From NCBI RefSeq assembly GCF_002163715.1, contig NZ_CP015698.1:3326201-3390200 (forward strand): a stretch of DNA of 64,000 bases. Direction: 5' to 3'. Numbering within the stretch: the stretch's first letter is position 1; each line of letters begins with the position of its first letter. Positions 33,891-42,933 of the stretch are shown here, one piece after another. The DNA is from Curvibacter sp. AEP1-3 (GTDB lineage: Bacteria; Pseudomonadota; Gammaproteobacteria; Burkholderiales; Burkholderiaceae_C). The notes beneath the pieces are model-generated. The model did no database searches. It saw only the letters and a list, made by a program, of their open reading frames with translations, and was not told the origin of the DNA. The position numbers were made by a program, and so were the translations under genes.

Positions 33891-34913
33891 TCAGGCCTTG
33901 AGCTTGAGCAAGTGCACCATGACCCGTGCCGTGGTCTGGTCAAAGTCAATTTGCTCATTGAAGTCTTTGCCTGTCAGCCAGGAGGCATCCCAGTGGTTTT
34001 GTTTGAGCACGGATTTCCAGCTCTCATGCAAAGTGGCCTGCCGTACCGCCTCCACCATCGCGGCTTGGCGCTCTGCCGGGACCGACTTCCCGGTGAATAC
34101 GCCGCGCCAGTTGGCCATGTCTACTTGCATGCCCTGGTCGCGAATGGACGGAATACCGAAAGAGGCTTTTCGTGATGACACCCCGATGGCCCTGAGCTGC
34201 CCGCCGGCGAGCTGCGAGCTGAATTCGCTGTAGCCAGAGATCCCTACCATCGCTTTGCCGGACAGTACAGCAGACACTACTTCCGCTCCACCCGCAAAAG
34301 GCAAATATGTCAAATCGTCGGGGTTCGCGCCGGTCGCGCGGGCAAACACCCCGGAGAAGATGTGATCCACACCACCCGCGGACCCGCCTGCCACCGTGAC
34401 CGCCTTCAGATTGGCCTTCATGGCGGCCGAGAGGTCGGACGCATTCTTGATGGGCGAGTTGGCCGCCACCACCATGACCAAGTAGTCACTCGTGAGCCGT
34501 GCCAGGGGCGCCAGCGTTCCCATATCAATCGCAGGTTTTTGCAGCGCCACGGCACCGACCATCACGGTACCGCCCATGATGAGCGTGTTCGAGTCGGCCG
34601 CATATTTCTCGGCGTAGTAGGCCAGACCGATGGTGCCGCCTTTGCCGCCTTTGTTTTCATAGTCGATTTCATCCACAACTCCGGCGGAAATCATGGCCGT
34701 ACCCAGGGCTCGGCCCGTCTGGTCCCAACCGCCTCCGGCGTTCGCCGGGATCACGATTCGCAATTTGGATGCGAGTTTGGCGGCTGCTTTGGGTTTTGAG
34801 GCCGGTGCTTTGGCTGCTTGTCCCCAGCTCGGCGCGGTCATCCCGGCTAAGGTGCCTGCGGCGATGCAGGTGAGAAGCTGGCGGCGATCCATTTTTTTCA
34901 TCAAGGGCCTCAT
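33891..34913 (-). CDS. Bug/TctC-type periplasmic binding protein
   Basis: 340 residues; the ATG at residue 5 (KKMDRRQLL) may be the true start. Twin-arginine-like beginning DRRQLLTCIAAGTLAG then a lysine/alanine-rich linker. The mature part has the Bug hallmarks: LRIVIPANAGGGWDQTGRAL near the start, YENKGGKGGTIGLAYYA, and a middle segment TVAGGSAGGVDHI. These proteins bind carboxylates for tripartite tricarboxylate (TTT) transport. No tctA or tctB is nearby, so it is an orphan receptor, common in Comamonadaceae; ligand unknown. Confidence 0.88.
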   Translation of the reverse strand: MRPLMKKMDRRQLLTCIAAGTLAGMTAPSWGQAAKAPASKPKAAAKLASKLRIVIPANAGGGWDQTGRALGTAMISAGVVDEIDYENKGGKGGTIGLAYYAEKYAADSNTLIMGGTVMVGAVALQKPAIDMGTLAPLARLTSDYLVMVVAANSPIKNASDLSAAMKANLKAVTVAGGSAGGVDHIFSGVFARATGANPDDLTYLPFAGGAEVVSAVLSGKAMVGISGYSEFSSQLAGGQLRAIGVSSRKASFGIPSIRDQGMQVDMANWRGVFTGKSVPAERQAAMVEAVRQATLHESWKSVLKQNHWDASWLTGKDFNEQIDFDQTTARVMVHLLKLKA

Positions 34914-35105
34914 GGGATTTCACTTTGAATCGGGCATTTTCCCAGCCAAAGCAGGGGAGGCCACGGGCCTCACTTGTAACAAGTTGTGGCAGCGGAAAGG
35001 CCATAAACTTCATGGGTTCAAGCGCCTGAGTGCTTGAATTCAGCCCTCGCGCCCCTACCATTCGGCTTAATTCGCCCGGAGCGGGTGCTCTTTCCTGAGA
35101 CAACT

Positions 35106-35984
35106 ATGAAACGCATTCTTTTGTTTGTATTGACCAACGTGTTGGTGGTGGCGGTGCTGGGCGTCGTGGCCAGCCTGCTCGGTGTCAACAAGTTCTTGAC
35201 TTCCAACGGCCTGAACCTGGGTGCCTTGCTGGGCTTTGCGCTCATCATGGGCTTTGGCGGCGCCATTTTTTCGTTGCTGATCAGCAAGCCCATGGCCAAG
35301 TGGACATCGGGCGTGCAGATCATCGAACAGCCCCAGAACGCCGACGAGGCCTGGATTGTGGACACCGTGCGCAAGTTTGCGGACAAGGCCGGCATCGGCA
35401 TGCCGGAAGTCGGCATTTTTGAAGGTGAACCCAATGCGTTCGCTACTGGCGCCTTCAAAAACAGCGCCTTGGTGGCAGTGTCCACCGGCTTGCTGCGTGG
35501 CATGACCCGCGAAGAAATTGAAGCCGTTATCGGCCATGAGGTGGCCCACATTGCCAACGGTGACATGGTCACCATGACCCTGATCCAGGGCGTGATGAAC
35601 ACCTTCGTGGTGTTCCTCAGCCGTGTAGTCGGTTACGCCGTGGACAGCTTCTTGCGGAAGAACGATGAGCAGAACAGCGGCCCCGGCATCGGCTATTACG
35701 TGACGACCATCGTGCTCGACATCGTGCTCGGGTTTGCCGCTGCCATGGTGGTGGCCTGGTTCAGCCGCCAGCGCGAGTTCCGTGCGGACGCAGGCGCCGC
35801 CCAGCTGATGGGCCGCAAGCAGCCCATGATGAACGCCTTGGCCCGCCTGGGTGGCATGACTCCGGGTGAGTTGCCCAAGAGTGTGGCGGCCATGGGCATT
35901 GCAGGTGGTATCGGTCAGTTGTTTTCGACCCACCCACCCATTGAGCAGCGCATTGCTGCCCTGCAGGCGAACAACGGGCAGTAA
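35106..35984 (+). CDS. htpX: membrane protease HtpX
   Basis: 292 residues from ATG 35106 (the frame is open to 35034). Two N-terminal membrane segments (residues 4-25 and 38-60), zinc motif HEVAH at 144-148, two further hydrophobic segments and the third ligand region [10 protein letters not shown]. It is an M48 family inner-membrane zinc metalloprotease that degrades misfolded membrane proteins with FtsH. A strong terminator follows at 36018. Upstream 34914-35105 shows no heat-shock promoter I can assign. Confidence 0.95.
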   Translation: MKRILLFVLTNVLVVAVLGVVASLLGVNKFLTSNGLNLGALLGFALIMGFGGAIFSLLISKPMAKWTSGVQIIEQPQNADEAWIVDTVRKFADKAGIGMPEVGIFEGEPNAFATGAFKNSALVAVSTGLLRGMTREEIEAVIGHEVAHIANGDMVTMTLIQGVMNTFVVFLSRVVGYAVDSFLRKNDEQNSGPGIGYYVTTIVLDIVLGFAAAMVVAWFSRQREFRADAGAAQLMGRKQPMMNALARLGGMTPGELPKSVAAMGIAGGIGQLFSTHPPIEQRIAALQANNGQ

Positions 35985-36017
35985 GCCCTGCAGCGCACTG
36001 CGCTGCGTGTCTTGAGC

Positions 36018-36057
36018 GAACCCCTTGCCGCTGAGTGCGGCCAGGGGTTCTCTTTTT
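36018..36057 (+). terminator. intrinsic terminator after htpX
   Basis: GAACCCC-TTGCCGC / TGCGGCCA-GGGGTTC stem with TGAG loop, then TCTTTTT. It lies 34 bases after the htpX stop. Confidence 0.88.
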
Positions 36058-36099
36058 GTGGCGTGCTACAACCGCGGTTTGCGTTTCAGCCTCTGCACT

Positions 36100-36729
36100 A
36101 TGGAACTTTCTACCTGGCTCGCCTTCTTCGCCGCTTCCTGGGCCATCAGCATCTCGCCCGGCGCCGGCGCGGTAGCCGCCATGAGCGCCGGCCTGAATCA
36201 CGGCTTCCGGCGCGGTTACATCACCACCATCGGTTTGGTGTTGGGCATTTGGACCCAGATCCTCGTGGTGGGGGTGGGGCTGGGTGCCGTGGTAGCTGCC
36301 AGTAGCGCGGCGTTTCTGGTTATCAAGTGGGCAGGGGTGGCCTATCTGGTGTGGCTGGGTATCCAGCAGTGGCGTGCACCTGCTGTTCCTCTCGCTGCAA
36401 AGGCTGATGAAGCTGTGCCGGCGAGTGTGAGCACACAAATTTTCAAAGCTTGGGTCATCAATGCGCTGAACCCCAAGGGCACGGTGTTTTTGTTGGCGGT
36501 GGTGCCGCAATTCCTGAACCTCTCACAAGCCCTCACGCCTCAATACATGATCATCGGCGCAACTTTGGCTTTTACTGATCTGGTGGTCATGGGCTGCTAC
36601 ACGGCCGTGGCCGCCAAAGTGCTGCGCGCACTCAAATCCGAGTCGCACCTGCGCACCATGAACCGGGTGTTCGGCGGCCTGTTTGTGGCAGCTGGCACCC
36701 TGTTGGCGCTGTTCAAGCGGACGACTTGA
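36100..36729 (+). CDS. LysE/RhtB family amino-acid exporter
   Basis: 209 residues from ATG 36100. Begins MELSTWLAFFAASWAISISPG with the conserved SPGAGAVAAMSAGLNHGFRRG of LysE/RhtB exporters, followed by five to six membrane segments and NPKGTVFLLAVVPQF. Members export homoserine lactone, threonine, leucine and similar amino acids across the inner membrane. Substrate not predictable. A terminator separates it from htpX. Confidence 0.9.
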   Translation: MELSTWLAFFAASWAISISPGAGAVAAMSAGLNHGFRRGYITTIGLVLGIWTQILVVGVGLGAVVAASSAAFLVIKWAGVAYLVWLGIQQWRAPAVPLAAKADEAVPASVSTQIFKAWVINALNPKGTVFLLAVVPQFLNLSQALTPQYMIIGATLAFTDLVVMGCYTAVAAKVLRALKSESHLRTMNRVFGGLFVAAGTLLALFKRTT

Positions 36730-36769
36730 CTGTCTGCCTGCAAAGGCTGGATTTCGCAGGTCAGACCGT

Positions 36770-38380
36770 TCAAAAGGCCAGCTGTAGAGGGGCCCCCGAC
36801 CCGGGCAAGCGGTTCTGTTCAATCCTGAACATGCTGACCACTTCTTTCAGACGGGCTGCTTGCTGTTTGAGGCTATCTGCCGCTGCGGCGCTTTCCTCCA
36901 CCAGTGCGGAGTTTTGCTGAGTCACCTGATCCAGCTGCATGATGGCTTCGCTGATCTGAGTGAAGCCTGCGTTTTCTTCCGCTGTGGCGGCAGAGACCTG
37001 GTTCATCAGCTCGTTCACGCGTTGCACCCGGCCCACGATGCCTTGCACAGATGCGCCGGCCAACTGGGCTTGCTGCTCGCCGGTGGCCACCCGGCTGATG
37101 CTGTCGCCGATCAGCGTTTTGATCTCCTTGGCAGCTTCCGCACTGCGCTGCGCCAGGCTGCGCACTTCAGAGGCCACGACGGCAAAACCCCGCCCTTGTT
37201 CACCTGCACGCGCGGCCTCCACCGCCGCGTTCAACGCGAGGATGTTGGTCTGGAAGGCGATACCGTCAATCACCCCGATGATCTCGCTGATCTTCTTGGA
37301 TGACTGGGCGATGGACTGCATGGTGTGCACCATGGCGTCTACGTGCTGCCCGCTTTCCAGCGCCGCACCGGAAGTTTCATTGGCCATGGCGCTGGCTTCT
37401 CGCGTGTGCTCGGCATTGAGCTTGACGGCGCTGGCAATTTCTTCCGTAGACGCGGCAGTTTCTTCGAGGTTGCTGGCTTGTTCCTCGGTCCGCGCACTCA
37501 GGTCTGCGGTGCCGGAGGCAATCTGCTCTGACGCAGAAGCCACCTGCTCGCTGCATTCATGGACCAGTCCCGCCATGTGGGTGAGGCTGTATTTCATGCG
37601 CAGCATCGCAGCCACCACGCTGTCGGTTTGTTGCTGGTGCGCTGGAATCACCACGGTCAGGTCGCCCTCTGCAATCGCGTTGGCCACCCGTACCACTTCA
37701 CCCGGCTCGCCCCCCAGTTGACGGGTCAGGCTGCGGGTGATCACTATGGCTACGCCCAAAGCTGCGATGACGGCAAAGACAGAGAACAACAAGGTAGTCT
37801 GGATAGCCGCAGCGCCTTGCGCTTTGGCGAGCTGGCCCTCCAAGACTATCGTGTCTGACTGAGCCTCCAGCATGGCATCGGAGGCGGCGGTCAGCTTGCT
37901 GAGTGGTCCCCGCACATTCTTTACCAAGTACTCACCAGCCTCTTGCGTATTGCCCGTCTGTATGCGCTTTACGGCTTCTTCTCTGACAGCATTGAAGGCA
38001 ATCAACGCTTCTTCAACAGGCTTTAAGAGCTCCTGCTCTTTGGCGCTGACGATGGTTTTCTTTAGCTTTCCAAATGCATCATCCGCAGCCTTCTGGCCTT
38101 GGGCGATCCGGCTTACGGTGTAAGTCGCTTCTTCTGCATTGCCTATCGCCAACCCCACTACGGCAGCCCGCATATTGCGAACCTGCACATTGATGCCTAG
38201 TTGCAGCTGGGAGGCAAGTATCACCTTGACCGCGCTTTCATCTACGATGTGATTGACGTTGTCATTGATGTTACCTATCCGGTAAATGGATGTGCCACTG
38301 ATGGCCAGAAGCAGTGCGATGAGCAGGCCGAAGCCTGCGGCCAGCTTGGTGCTGACTTTCCAAGAGCCAAATGTTTGCAT
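36770..38380 (-). CDS. methyl-accepting chemotaxis protein
   Basis: 536 residues from ATG 38380, with GGGAGGG upstream. First membrane segment KLAAGFGLLIALLLAISG, a periplasmic four-helix-bundle-type sensor of about 160 residues, second segment TTLLFSVFAVIAALGVAIVI, a HAMP domain, then the cytoplasmic coiled coil with the signalling hairpin AARAGEQGRGFAVVASEVRS. No C-terminal CheR-binding pentapeptide (ends LQLAF). It reports an unknown small ligand to CheA. No other che genes are nearby. Confidence 0.93.
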   Translation of the reverse strand: MQTFGSWKVSTKLAAGFGLLIALLLAISGTSIYRIGNINDNVNHIVDESAVKVILASQLQLGINVQVRNMRAAVVGLAIGNAEEATYTVSRIAQGQKAADDAFGKLKKTIVSAKEQELLKPVEEALIAFNAVREEAVKRIQTGNTQEAGEYLVKNVRGPLSKLTAASDAMLEAQSDTIVLEGQLAKAQGAAAIQTTLLFSVFAVIAALGVAIVITRSLTRQLGGEPGEVVRVANAIAEGDLTVVIPAHQQQTDSVVAAMLRMKYSLTHMAGLVHECSEQVASASEQIASGTADLSARTEEQASNLEETAASTEEIASAVKLNAEHTREASAMANETSGAALESGQHVDAMVHTMQSIAQSSKKISEIIGVIDGIAFQTNILALNAAVEAARAGEQGRGFAVVASEVRSLAQRSAEAAKEIKTLIGDSISRVATGEQQAQLAGASVQGIVGRVQRVNELMNQVSAATAEENAGFTQISEAIMQLDQVTQQNSALVEESAAAADSLKQQAARLKEVVSMFRIEQNRLPGSGAPLQLAF

Positions 38381-38502
38381 GGCGCCCTCCCTGTTTTTTG
38401 TAAGCACATGCTAAGCCCAGTCGTGACAACTGGGAAGCCCAAAAGCTTAAAAAACCTGATTGGGGTGCGCGCGCAACAGTGGCCGCGCAAGTGCCGCTGC
38501 CC

Positions 38503-40332
38503 TCAGGGAGTGCGCGCTTGGCTCAGCATGTCCAAGGCCAACGCCTCGGCCACTTTGATGCCGTCTACGCCCGCCGACAAAATGCCGCCGGCATACGAAG
38601 CGCCTTCGCCTGCCGGGTACAGGCCGCGTACGTTGGTGCACTGCAGGTCTTCACCGCGCGGAATCTTGATGGGGCTGGAAGTGCGTGTCTCCACCCCGGT
38701 AAGCACGGCATCTGCCATGTCAAAGCCCTTGATCTTGCGGCCGAACACCGGCAGAGCTTCTCGCATGGCCTCAATCGCATAGGCGGGTAATGAAGGGGCG
38801 AGGTCACCCAGTTTCACACCAGGCTTGTACGACGGCGTGACACTGCCGAATTCGCTGGAAGGCTTGGCCGCAATGAAGTCACCCACCAACTGGCCGGGCG
38901 CTTCATAAGTGCCGCCACCCAAGGTGTACGCACCGCTTTCCAGCTGCCGTTGCAGTGCAATGCCTGACATGGGGTGTGCAGCCTTCGGGTCGTTGGCTTT
39001 CATGGCGGTGGCTTCTGCCGTATAGCGCTTGCCTTTCTCATCGCCGAAGGCATGCACAAAGGCGGCCTCGTCGTCCGGGTAGTCGGGCGGGTCAATGCCC
39101 ACCACCATGCCGGCGTTGGCATTGCGCTCGGCGCGGGAGTACTGGCTCATGCCGTTGGTGACTACTCGGCCGGGCTCACTGGTGGCCGCCACCACCGTGC
39201 CGCCCGGGCACATGCAGAAGCTGTACACCGCCCGCCCGTTGGCTGCGTGGTGCACCAGTTTGTAGTCCGCCGCGCCCAAGAGCGGGTGCCCTGCATGGCG
39301 GCCCCAGCGCGCACGGTCAATTACGCTTTGCGGGTGCTCAATGCGGAAGCCCACCGAAAACGGTTTGGCATGCATGGCCACGCCGCGCTCGTAGAGCATG
39401 GCAAAGGTGTCGCGCGAACTGTGGCCCAGCGCCATGACCACGTGGCTTGCCGGCAGCTGGTAGCGCCTGCCATCCACAAGGTTTTCAACCTCCAGCGCCC
39501 GTATGGATTGCGCGGGTAGCTCCTGATTTGATAGCGATTCGCCCAGTAACACATCCGTGACACGTTGCTCAAAACGGATTTCGCCGCCCAGCGCGATGAT
39601 CTGCTCCCGGATGCCTTCCACCACCTTCACGAGTTTGAAGGTGCCGATGTGCGGGTGTGCCTCGTACAGGATCTCTGACGGTGCGCCGTGCTGCACAAAT
39701 TCATGCATCACCTTGCGGCCCAGAAAGCGCGGGTCTTTGATCTGGCTGTAAAGCTTGCCGTCCGAGAAGGTGCCGGCACCGCCTTCACCGAACTGCACAT
39801 TGCTTTCGGGGTTCAGGTTCTTTTTGCGCCACAGGCCCCAGGTGTCTTTGGTGCGCTGGCGCACCGTTTTGCCCCGCTCCAGCACGATGGGCTTGAAGCC
39901 CATTTGCGCCAGCACCAGCGCTGCAAACATGCCGCAGGGGCCAAAGCCCACCACCACGGGGCGCTCTTGCAGGTCGGCAGGGGCCTGCGCCACCATACGG
40001 TAGCTCATGTCAGGGGTGGGGCCGATGTGCGGATGGCCCGCATTTCGGGCCAACAACCCAGCTTCCAGCGAGGCGTCCGCCAGCGAGAGGTCGACGATGT
40101 AGACCGCCAGCAAATCCACCTTGCGCGCATCGAAGCTGCGTTTGAAGACCTGCAGGCTCGCTATGGCCGTTACGTCAATGCCCAACGCTTGGGCGCACAG
40201 CCGTTGAAGGGCCTTTACGGGGTGGGCAACAGGCGCGCGATCAGCCTCGGTTTCGGACGGCGCGTCGGAAGCGCGGCGCTCTTCAACGGGCAGGGCAGAC
40301 AGGGGGAGTTTGAGTTCAGTGATGCGGATCAT
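38503..40332 (-). CDS. FAD-dependent oxidoreductase (COG2509 type)
   Basis: 609 residues. FAD-binding Rossmann motif VVGFGPCGMFAALVLAQMG (about residues 126-144) follows an N-terminal RNA-binding-like domain, the typical arrangement of this uncharacterised family. Later conserved parts: GKLYSQIKDPR, CMCPGGTVVAATSE and YPAGEGASYAGGILSAGVDG near the C-terminus. Reaction unknown. Residues about 266-281 (SLSNQELPAQSIRALE) are encoded by a dispersed repeat. It ends close to a low-complexity gap before the chemoreceptor gene. Confidence 0.88.
   Translation of the reverse strand: MIRITELKLPLSALPVEERRASDAPSETEADRAPVAHPVKALQRLCAQALGIDVTAIASLQVFKRSFDARKVDLLAVYIVDLSLADASLEAGLLARNAGHPHIGPTPDMSYRMVAQAPADLQERPVVVGFGPCGMFAALVLAQMGFKPIVLERGKTVRQRTKDTWGLWRKKNLNPESNVQFGEGGAGTFSDGKLYSQIKDPRFLGRKVMHEFVQHGAPSEILYEAHPHIGTFKLVKVVEGIREQIIALGGEIRFEQRVTDVLLGESLSNQELPAQSIRALEVENLVDGRRYQLPASHVVMALGHSSRDTFAMLYERGVAMHAKPFSVGFRIEHPQSVIDRARWGRHAGHPLLGAADYKLVHHAANGRAVYSFCMCPGGTVVAATSEPGRVVTNGMSQYSRAERNANAGMVVGIDPPDYPDDEAAFVHAFGDEKGKRYTAEATAMKANDPKAAHPMSGIALQRQLESGAYTLGGGTYEAPGQLVGDFIAAKPSSEFGSVTPSYKPGVKLGDLAPSLPAYAIEAMREALPVFGRKIKGFDMADAVLTGVETRTSSPIKIPRGEDLQCTNVRGLYPAGEGASYAGGILSAGVDGIKVAEALALDMLSQARTP
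39490..39535 (-). repeat. dispersed ~45-bp repeat, copy 5 (inside oxidoreductase gene)
   Basis: On the minus (coding) strand: GCTATCAAATCAGG, AGCTACCCGCGCAAT, CCATACGGGCGCTGGAG. Read in the same frame as the copy inside the MBL hydrolase gene. Confidence 0.75.
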
Positions 40333-40377
40333 GGCGGCTCGTGGTTATCAAGCAAGGCCGCGATTTTACGCGCCGAC

Positions 40378-41316
40378 TCAGTGCGGGCCGTGCTGCCGGG
40401 CCTCGGAGGGGCTGTGGCCGAAGAGCTTGCGGTAGTCGCTGGCGAATTGGCTGAAGTGCCAGAAGCTCCAGTCGGCCGCCACGTCACGTACGGCGCTGTC
40501 CGGTTTGCGCAGCAGGTCTCTGCGCGCTCCGTTGAGCCGCAGGATGCGAAGGTATTGCACGGGCGTCATGCCCAGTACGTCTTCGAAGCAGTACTGCAGG
40601 GTACGGCGGCTCACGAACACGCGCTGGCACAGGTCTGGTACGGTGATGGTCTGGTCGTGGTGGGCCAGCAGGTAGTCGCGTGCTTTGGCGACGATGCGCT
40701 GGCGGCGCGCCAGGCTGTCGCGTACCGCACTGTCCACCACGCCGGTGTCCAGCAATGGCAGCAAAGCGTCCAGCGCCAGATGCTGCGGGTCCGTCGCAGA
40801 AGCAACATCGCCTGCCAACAGTGCGTGCAATGTGTGCAGGCATTGGCGGCGCGCGGCCGGTGAGGCCTGCACCACTTCGGCACGGCTCAGGCGTTCCCAA
40901 TCGAGTTCAAAGCCCATGCGTTGTGCGGCATCGCGCAAGGCATCCTGCCGTACCACCACCCCAAAGATGGTGTAGTCCGCCGGTGTGACGAGCTCGAATT
41001 CGCAGTGCCCCGGGCGCACCAGCACGCTGTCAGGTGTTGCGGTGCGGCCGTTGATGCGCGTAGCCTGGGCTGAGTAGGGCAGGCCGAACCACAGGGCATC
41101 CGGCCAGACGCAGCAGGTCTGCCGCATGCCCTGGCTGGTGCTCTCCCTGAAGACCTGCATGTCCGGCAATTGCATTTCCTCCAGCAAGCCGTGGAAGGTG
41201 CCCGGGGTGGTTTGGTCGTAGCACTGTTCCCAGTTGGTGAGGTTGGCGGCGTGCTCGTCCGCATCGCGTGCTTCGATGACCCGGAGGGCGGTGGTGGGCA
41301 ATGGCGGCGACTGCAT
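40378..41316 (-). CDS. AraC family regulator, EutR-like
   Basis: 312 residues from ATG 41316; the frame stays open much further upstream but would overlap the divergent permease. The C-terminal AraC domain has two helix-turn-helix units, the first at TITVPDLCQRVFVSRRTLQY and the second around VRDVAADWSFWHFSQFASDYR, followed by KLFGHSPSEARQH. The N-terminal half resembles EutR, which responds to ethanolamine plus cobalamin. Divergent from the ethanolamine permease, eutB and eutC, so it is most likely their activator. The effector is inferred. Confidence 0.87.
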   Translation of the reverse strand: MQSPPLPTTALRVIEARDADEHAANLTNWEQCYDQTTPGTFHGLLEEMQLPDMQVFRESTSQGMRQTCCVWPDALWFGLPYSAQATRINGRTATPDSVLVRPGHCEFELVTPADYTIFGVVVRQDALRDAAQRMGFELDWERLSRAEVVQASPAARRQCLHTLHALLAGDVASATDPQHLALDALLPLLDTGVVDSAVRDSLARRQRIVAKARDYLLAHHDQTITVPDLCQRVFVSRRTLQYCFEDVLGMTPVQYLRILRLNGARRDLLRKPDSAVRDVAADWSFWHFSQFASDYRKLFGHSPSEARQHGPH

Positions 41317-41349
41317 GGGCGGGCGATGAATGTGTGCGGAATGTAGACC

Positions 41350-41422
41350 AAGGCAGTCGCACCGTGAAGGTGCGCAATGCAGGTTTGCCGATTTTTGATA
41401 CCGGCTTGCCATCCGACTGCCT
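41350..41422. promoter_or_regulatory. regulator-binding repeats in araC-eat intergenic region
   Basis: Direct repeat GGTTTGCC (41382) and GGCTTGCC (41403), 21 bases or two helical turns apart, as in AraC-type operators. A wider inverted pair AGGCAGTC (41351) and GACTGCCT (41415) brackets them. Function inferred from spacing and location between the divergent genes. Confidence 0.5.
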
Positions 41423-41493
41423 ACATTCACCGCTAGCAAACCCCATGCCGGCGCGCATGGGTGCACTTTCTCAATCCATGTTGGAGGAACCAC

Positions 41494-42891
41494 ATGTCAA
41501 CGTCACAACCCTCATCGGGCGCTCATGCGCTCAAGCCGGTGCTCAGCACCTTGCAGCTCTGGGGCATCGCAGTCGGGCTGGTAATTTCCGGCGAATACTT
41601 CGGCTGGAGTTTCGGCTGGGCCTCTGCCGGTACTTTGGGTTTCACCGTCACCGCCCTGTTTATCGCGGCGATGTACACCACCTTCATCTTCAGCTTCACC
41701 GAGCTGACTACGGCCATTCCCCATGCTGGCGGTCCCTTCGCCTACAGCAAACGCGCCTTCGGCCCCACTGGCGGCTACTTGGCCGGTGCGGCCACCCTGG
41801 TGGAGTTTGTGTTTGCACCGCCCGCGATCGCCTTGGCGATTGGTGCCTACCTGAACGTGCAGTTCCCGTCGCTGGACCCCAAACTCGCAGCTTTGGGTGC
41901 CTACCTGGTGTTCATGACGCTCAACATTGTCGGCGTGCAGATTGCCGCCACGTTCGAGTTGTTCATCACCATCATCGCGATCTTTGAATTGCTGGTGTTC
42001 ATGGGCGTGGTGTCGCCCGGCTTCTCCATGGCCAACTTCACCAAGGGCGGCTGGTCCGGACAGGACGACTTCAGCTGGGCTGCGATCCCCGGCATGTTTG
42101 CCGCCATTCCATTTGCCATCTGGTTCTTCCTGGCGATTGAAGGCGTGGCCATGGCAGCCGAAGAGGCCAAAGACCCTAAGCGCTCCATCCCGATTGCCTA
42201 TATCACCGGCATCCTGACCTTGGTGGTGCTGGCCGTGGGCGTCATGGTGTTTGCCGGCGGCGCCGGTGACTGGACCAAGCTAGCCAACATCAATGATCCG
42301 CTGCCCCAAGCCATGAAGCTCATCGTGGGTGAAAACAGTGGTTGGTTGCACATGCTGGTGTGGTTGGGCCTGTTCGGTCTGGTGGCGTCCTTCCACGGCA
42401 TCATCCTGGGCTATTCACGCCAGATCTACGCTTTGTCCCGTGAGGCCTTCCTGCCTTCGTACTTTGCCAAAGTGCATCCCCGCTTCAAGACACCGCACCG
42501 CGCCATCCTGGCTGGTGGCGTGGTCGGCATTGCGGCCATCTACAGTGATTCTTTGATCACTATTGGCGGCCAGTCCCTGACCGCGAACATCGTCACCATG
42601 TCGGTGTTCGGCGCCATCCTGATGTACATCCTGAGCATGCTCAGCCTGTTCAAGCTGCGCAGTACCGAACCCGGCATGGCACGTCCTTTCCGTGCACCGC
42701 TGTATCCCTTCTTCCCGGCGTTTGCCCTGTTCGGCGCGCTGGTGTGCATGGCCACCATGATCTACTACAACCCCTTGATCTTCGGTTTGTTTGTGGGCTT
42801 CCTGGTGCTGGGGTACGTCTACTTTAAGATGACCGGACAGCAACGTGCAGACGCCATGCCCCAAGGCATGAGCGCCCCTATCGCCAAGTAA
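41494..42891 (+). CDS. eat: ethanolamine permease
   Basis: 465 residues from ATG 41494, with GGAGG eight bases upstream. An APC-superfamily transporter with about twelve membrane segments; it opens LSTLQLWGIAVGLVISGEYF and has FGWSFGWASAGTLGF, both typical of the ethanolamine permease Eat group, and SFTELTTAIPHAGGPF. It imports ethanolamine at the inner membrane. eutB follows 42 bases later. Confidence 0.92.
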   Translation: MSTSQPSSGAHALKPVLSTLQLWGIAVGLVISGEYFGWSFGWASAGTLGFTVTALFIAAMYTTFIFSFTELTTAIPHAGGPFAYSKRAFGPTGGYLAGAATLVEFVFAPPAIALAIGAYLNVQFPSLDPKLAALGAYLVFMTLNIVGVQIAATFELFITIIAIFELLVFMGVVSPGFSMANFTKGGWSGQDDFSWAAIPGMFAAIPFAIWFFLAIEGVAMAAEEAKDPKRSIPIAYITGILTLVVLAVGVMVFAGGAGDWTKLANINDPLPQAMKLIVGENSGWLHMLVWLGLFGLVASFHGIILGYSRQIYALSREAFLPSYFAKVHPRFKTPHRAILAGGVVGIAAIYSDSLITIGGQSLTANIVTMSVFGAILMYILSMLSLFKLRSTEPGMARPFRAPLYPFFPAFALFGALVCMATMIYYNPLIFGLFVGFLVLGYVYFKMTGQQRADAMPQGMSAPIAK

Positions 42892-42933
42892 TCACTGCAC
42901 CTTTGCTACCTGCCACTCTCTTGATTCACTGAC

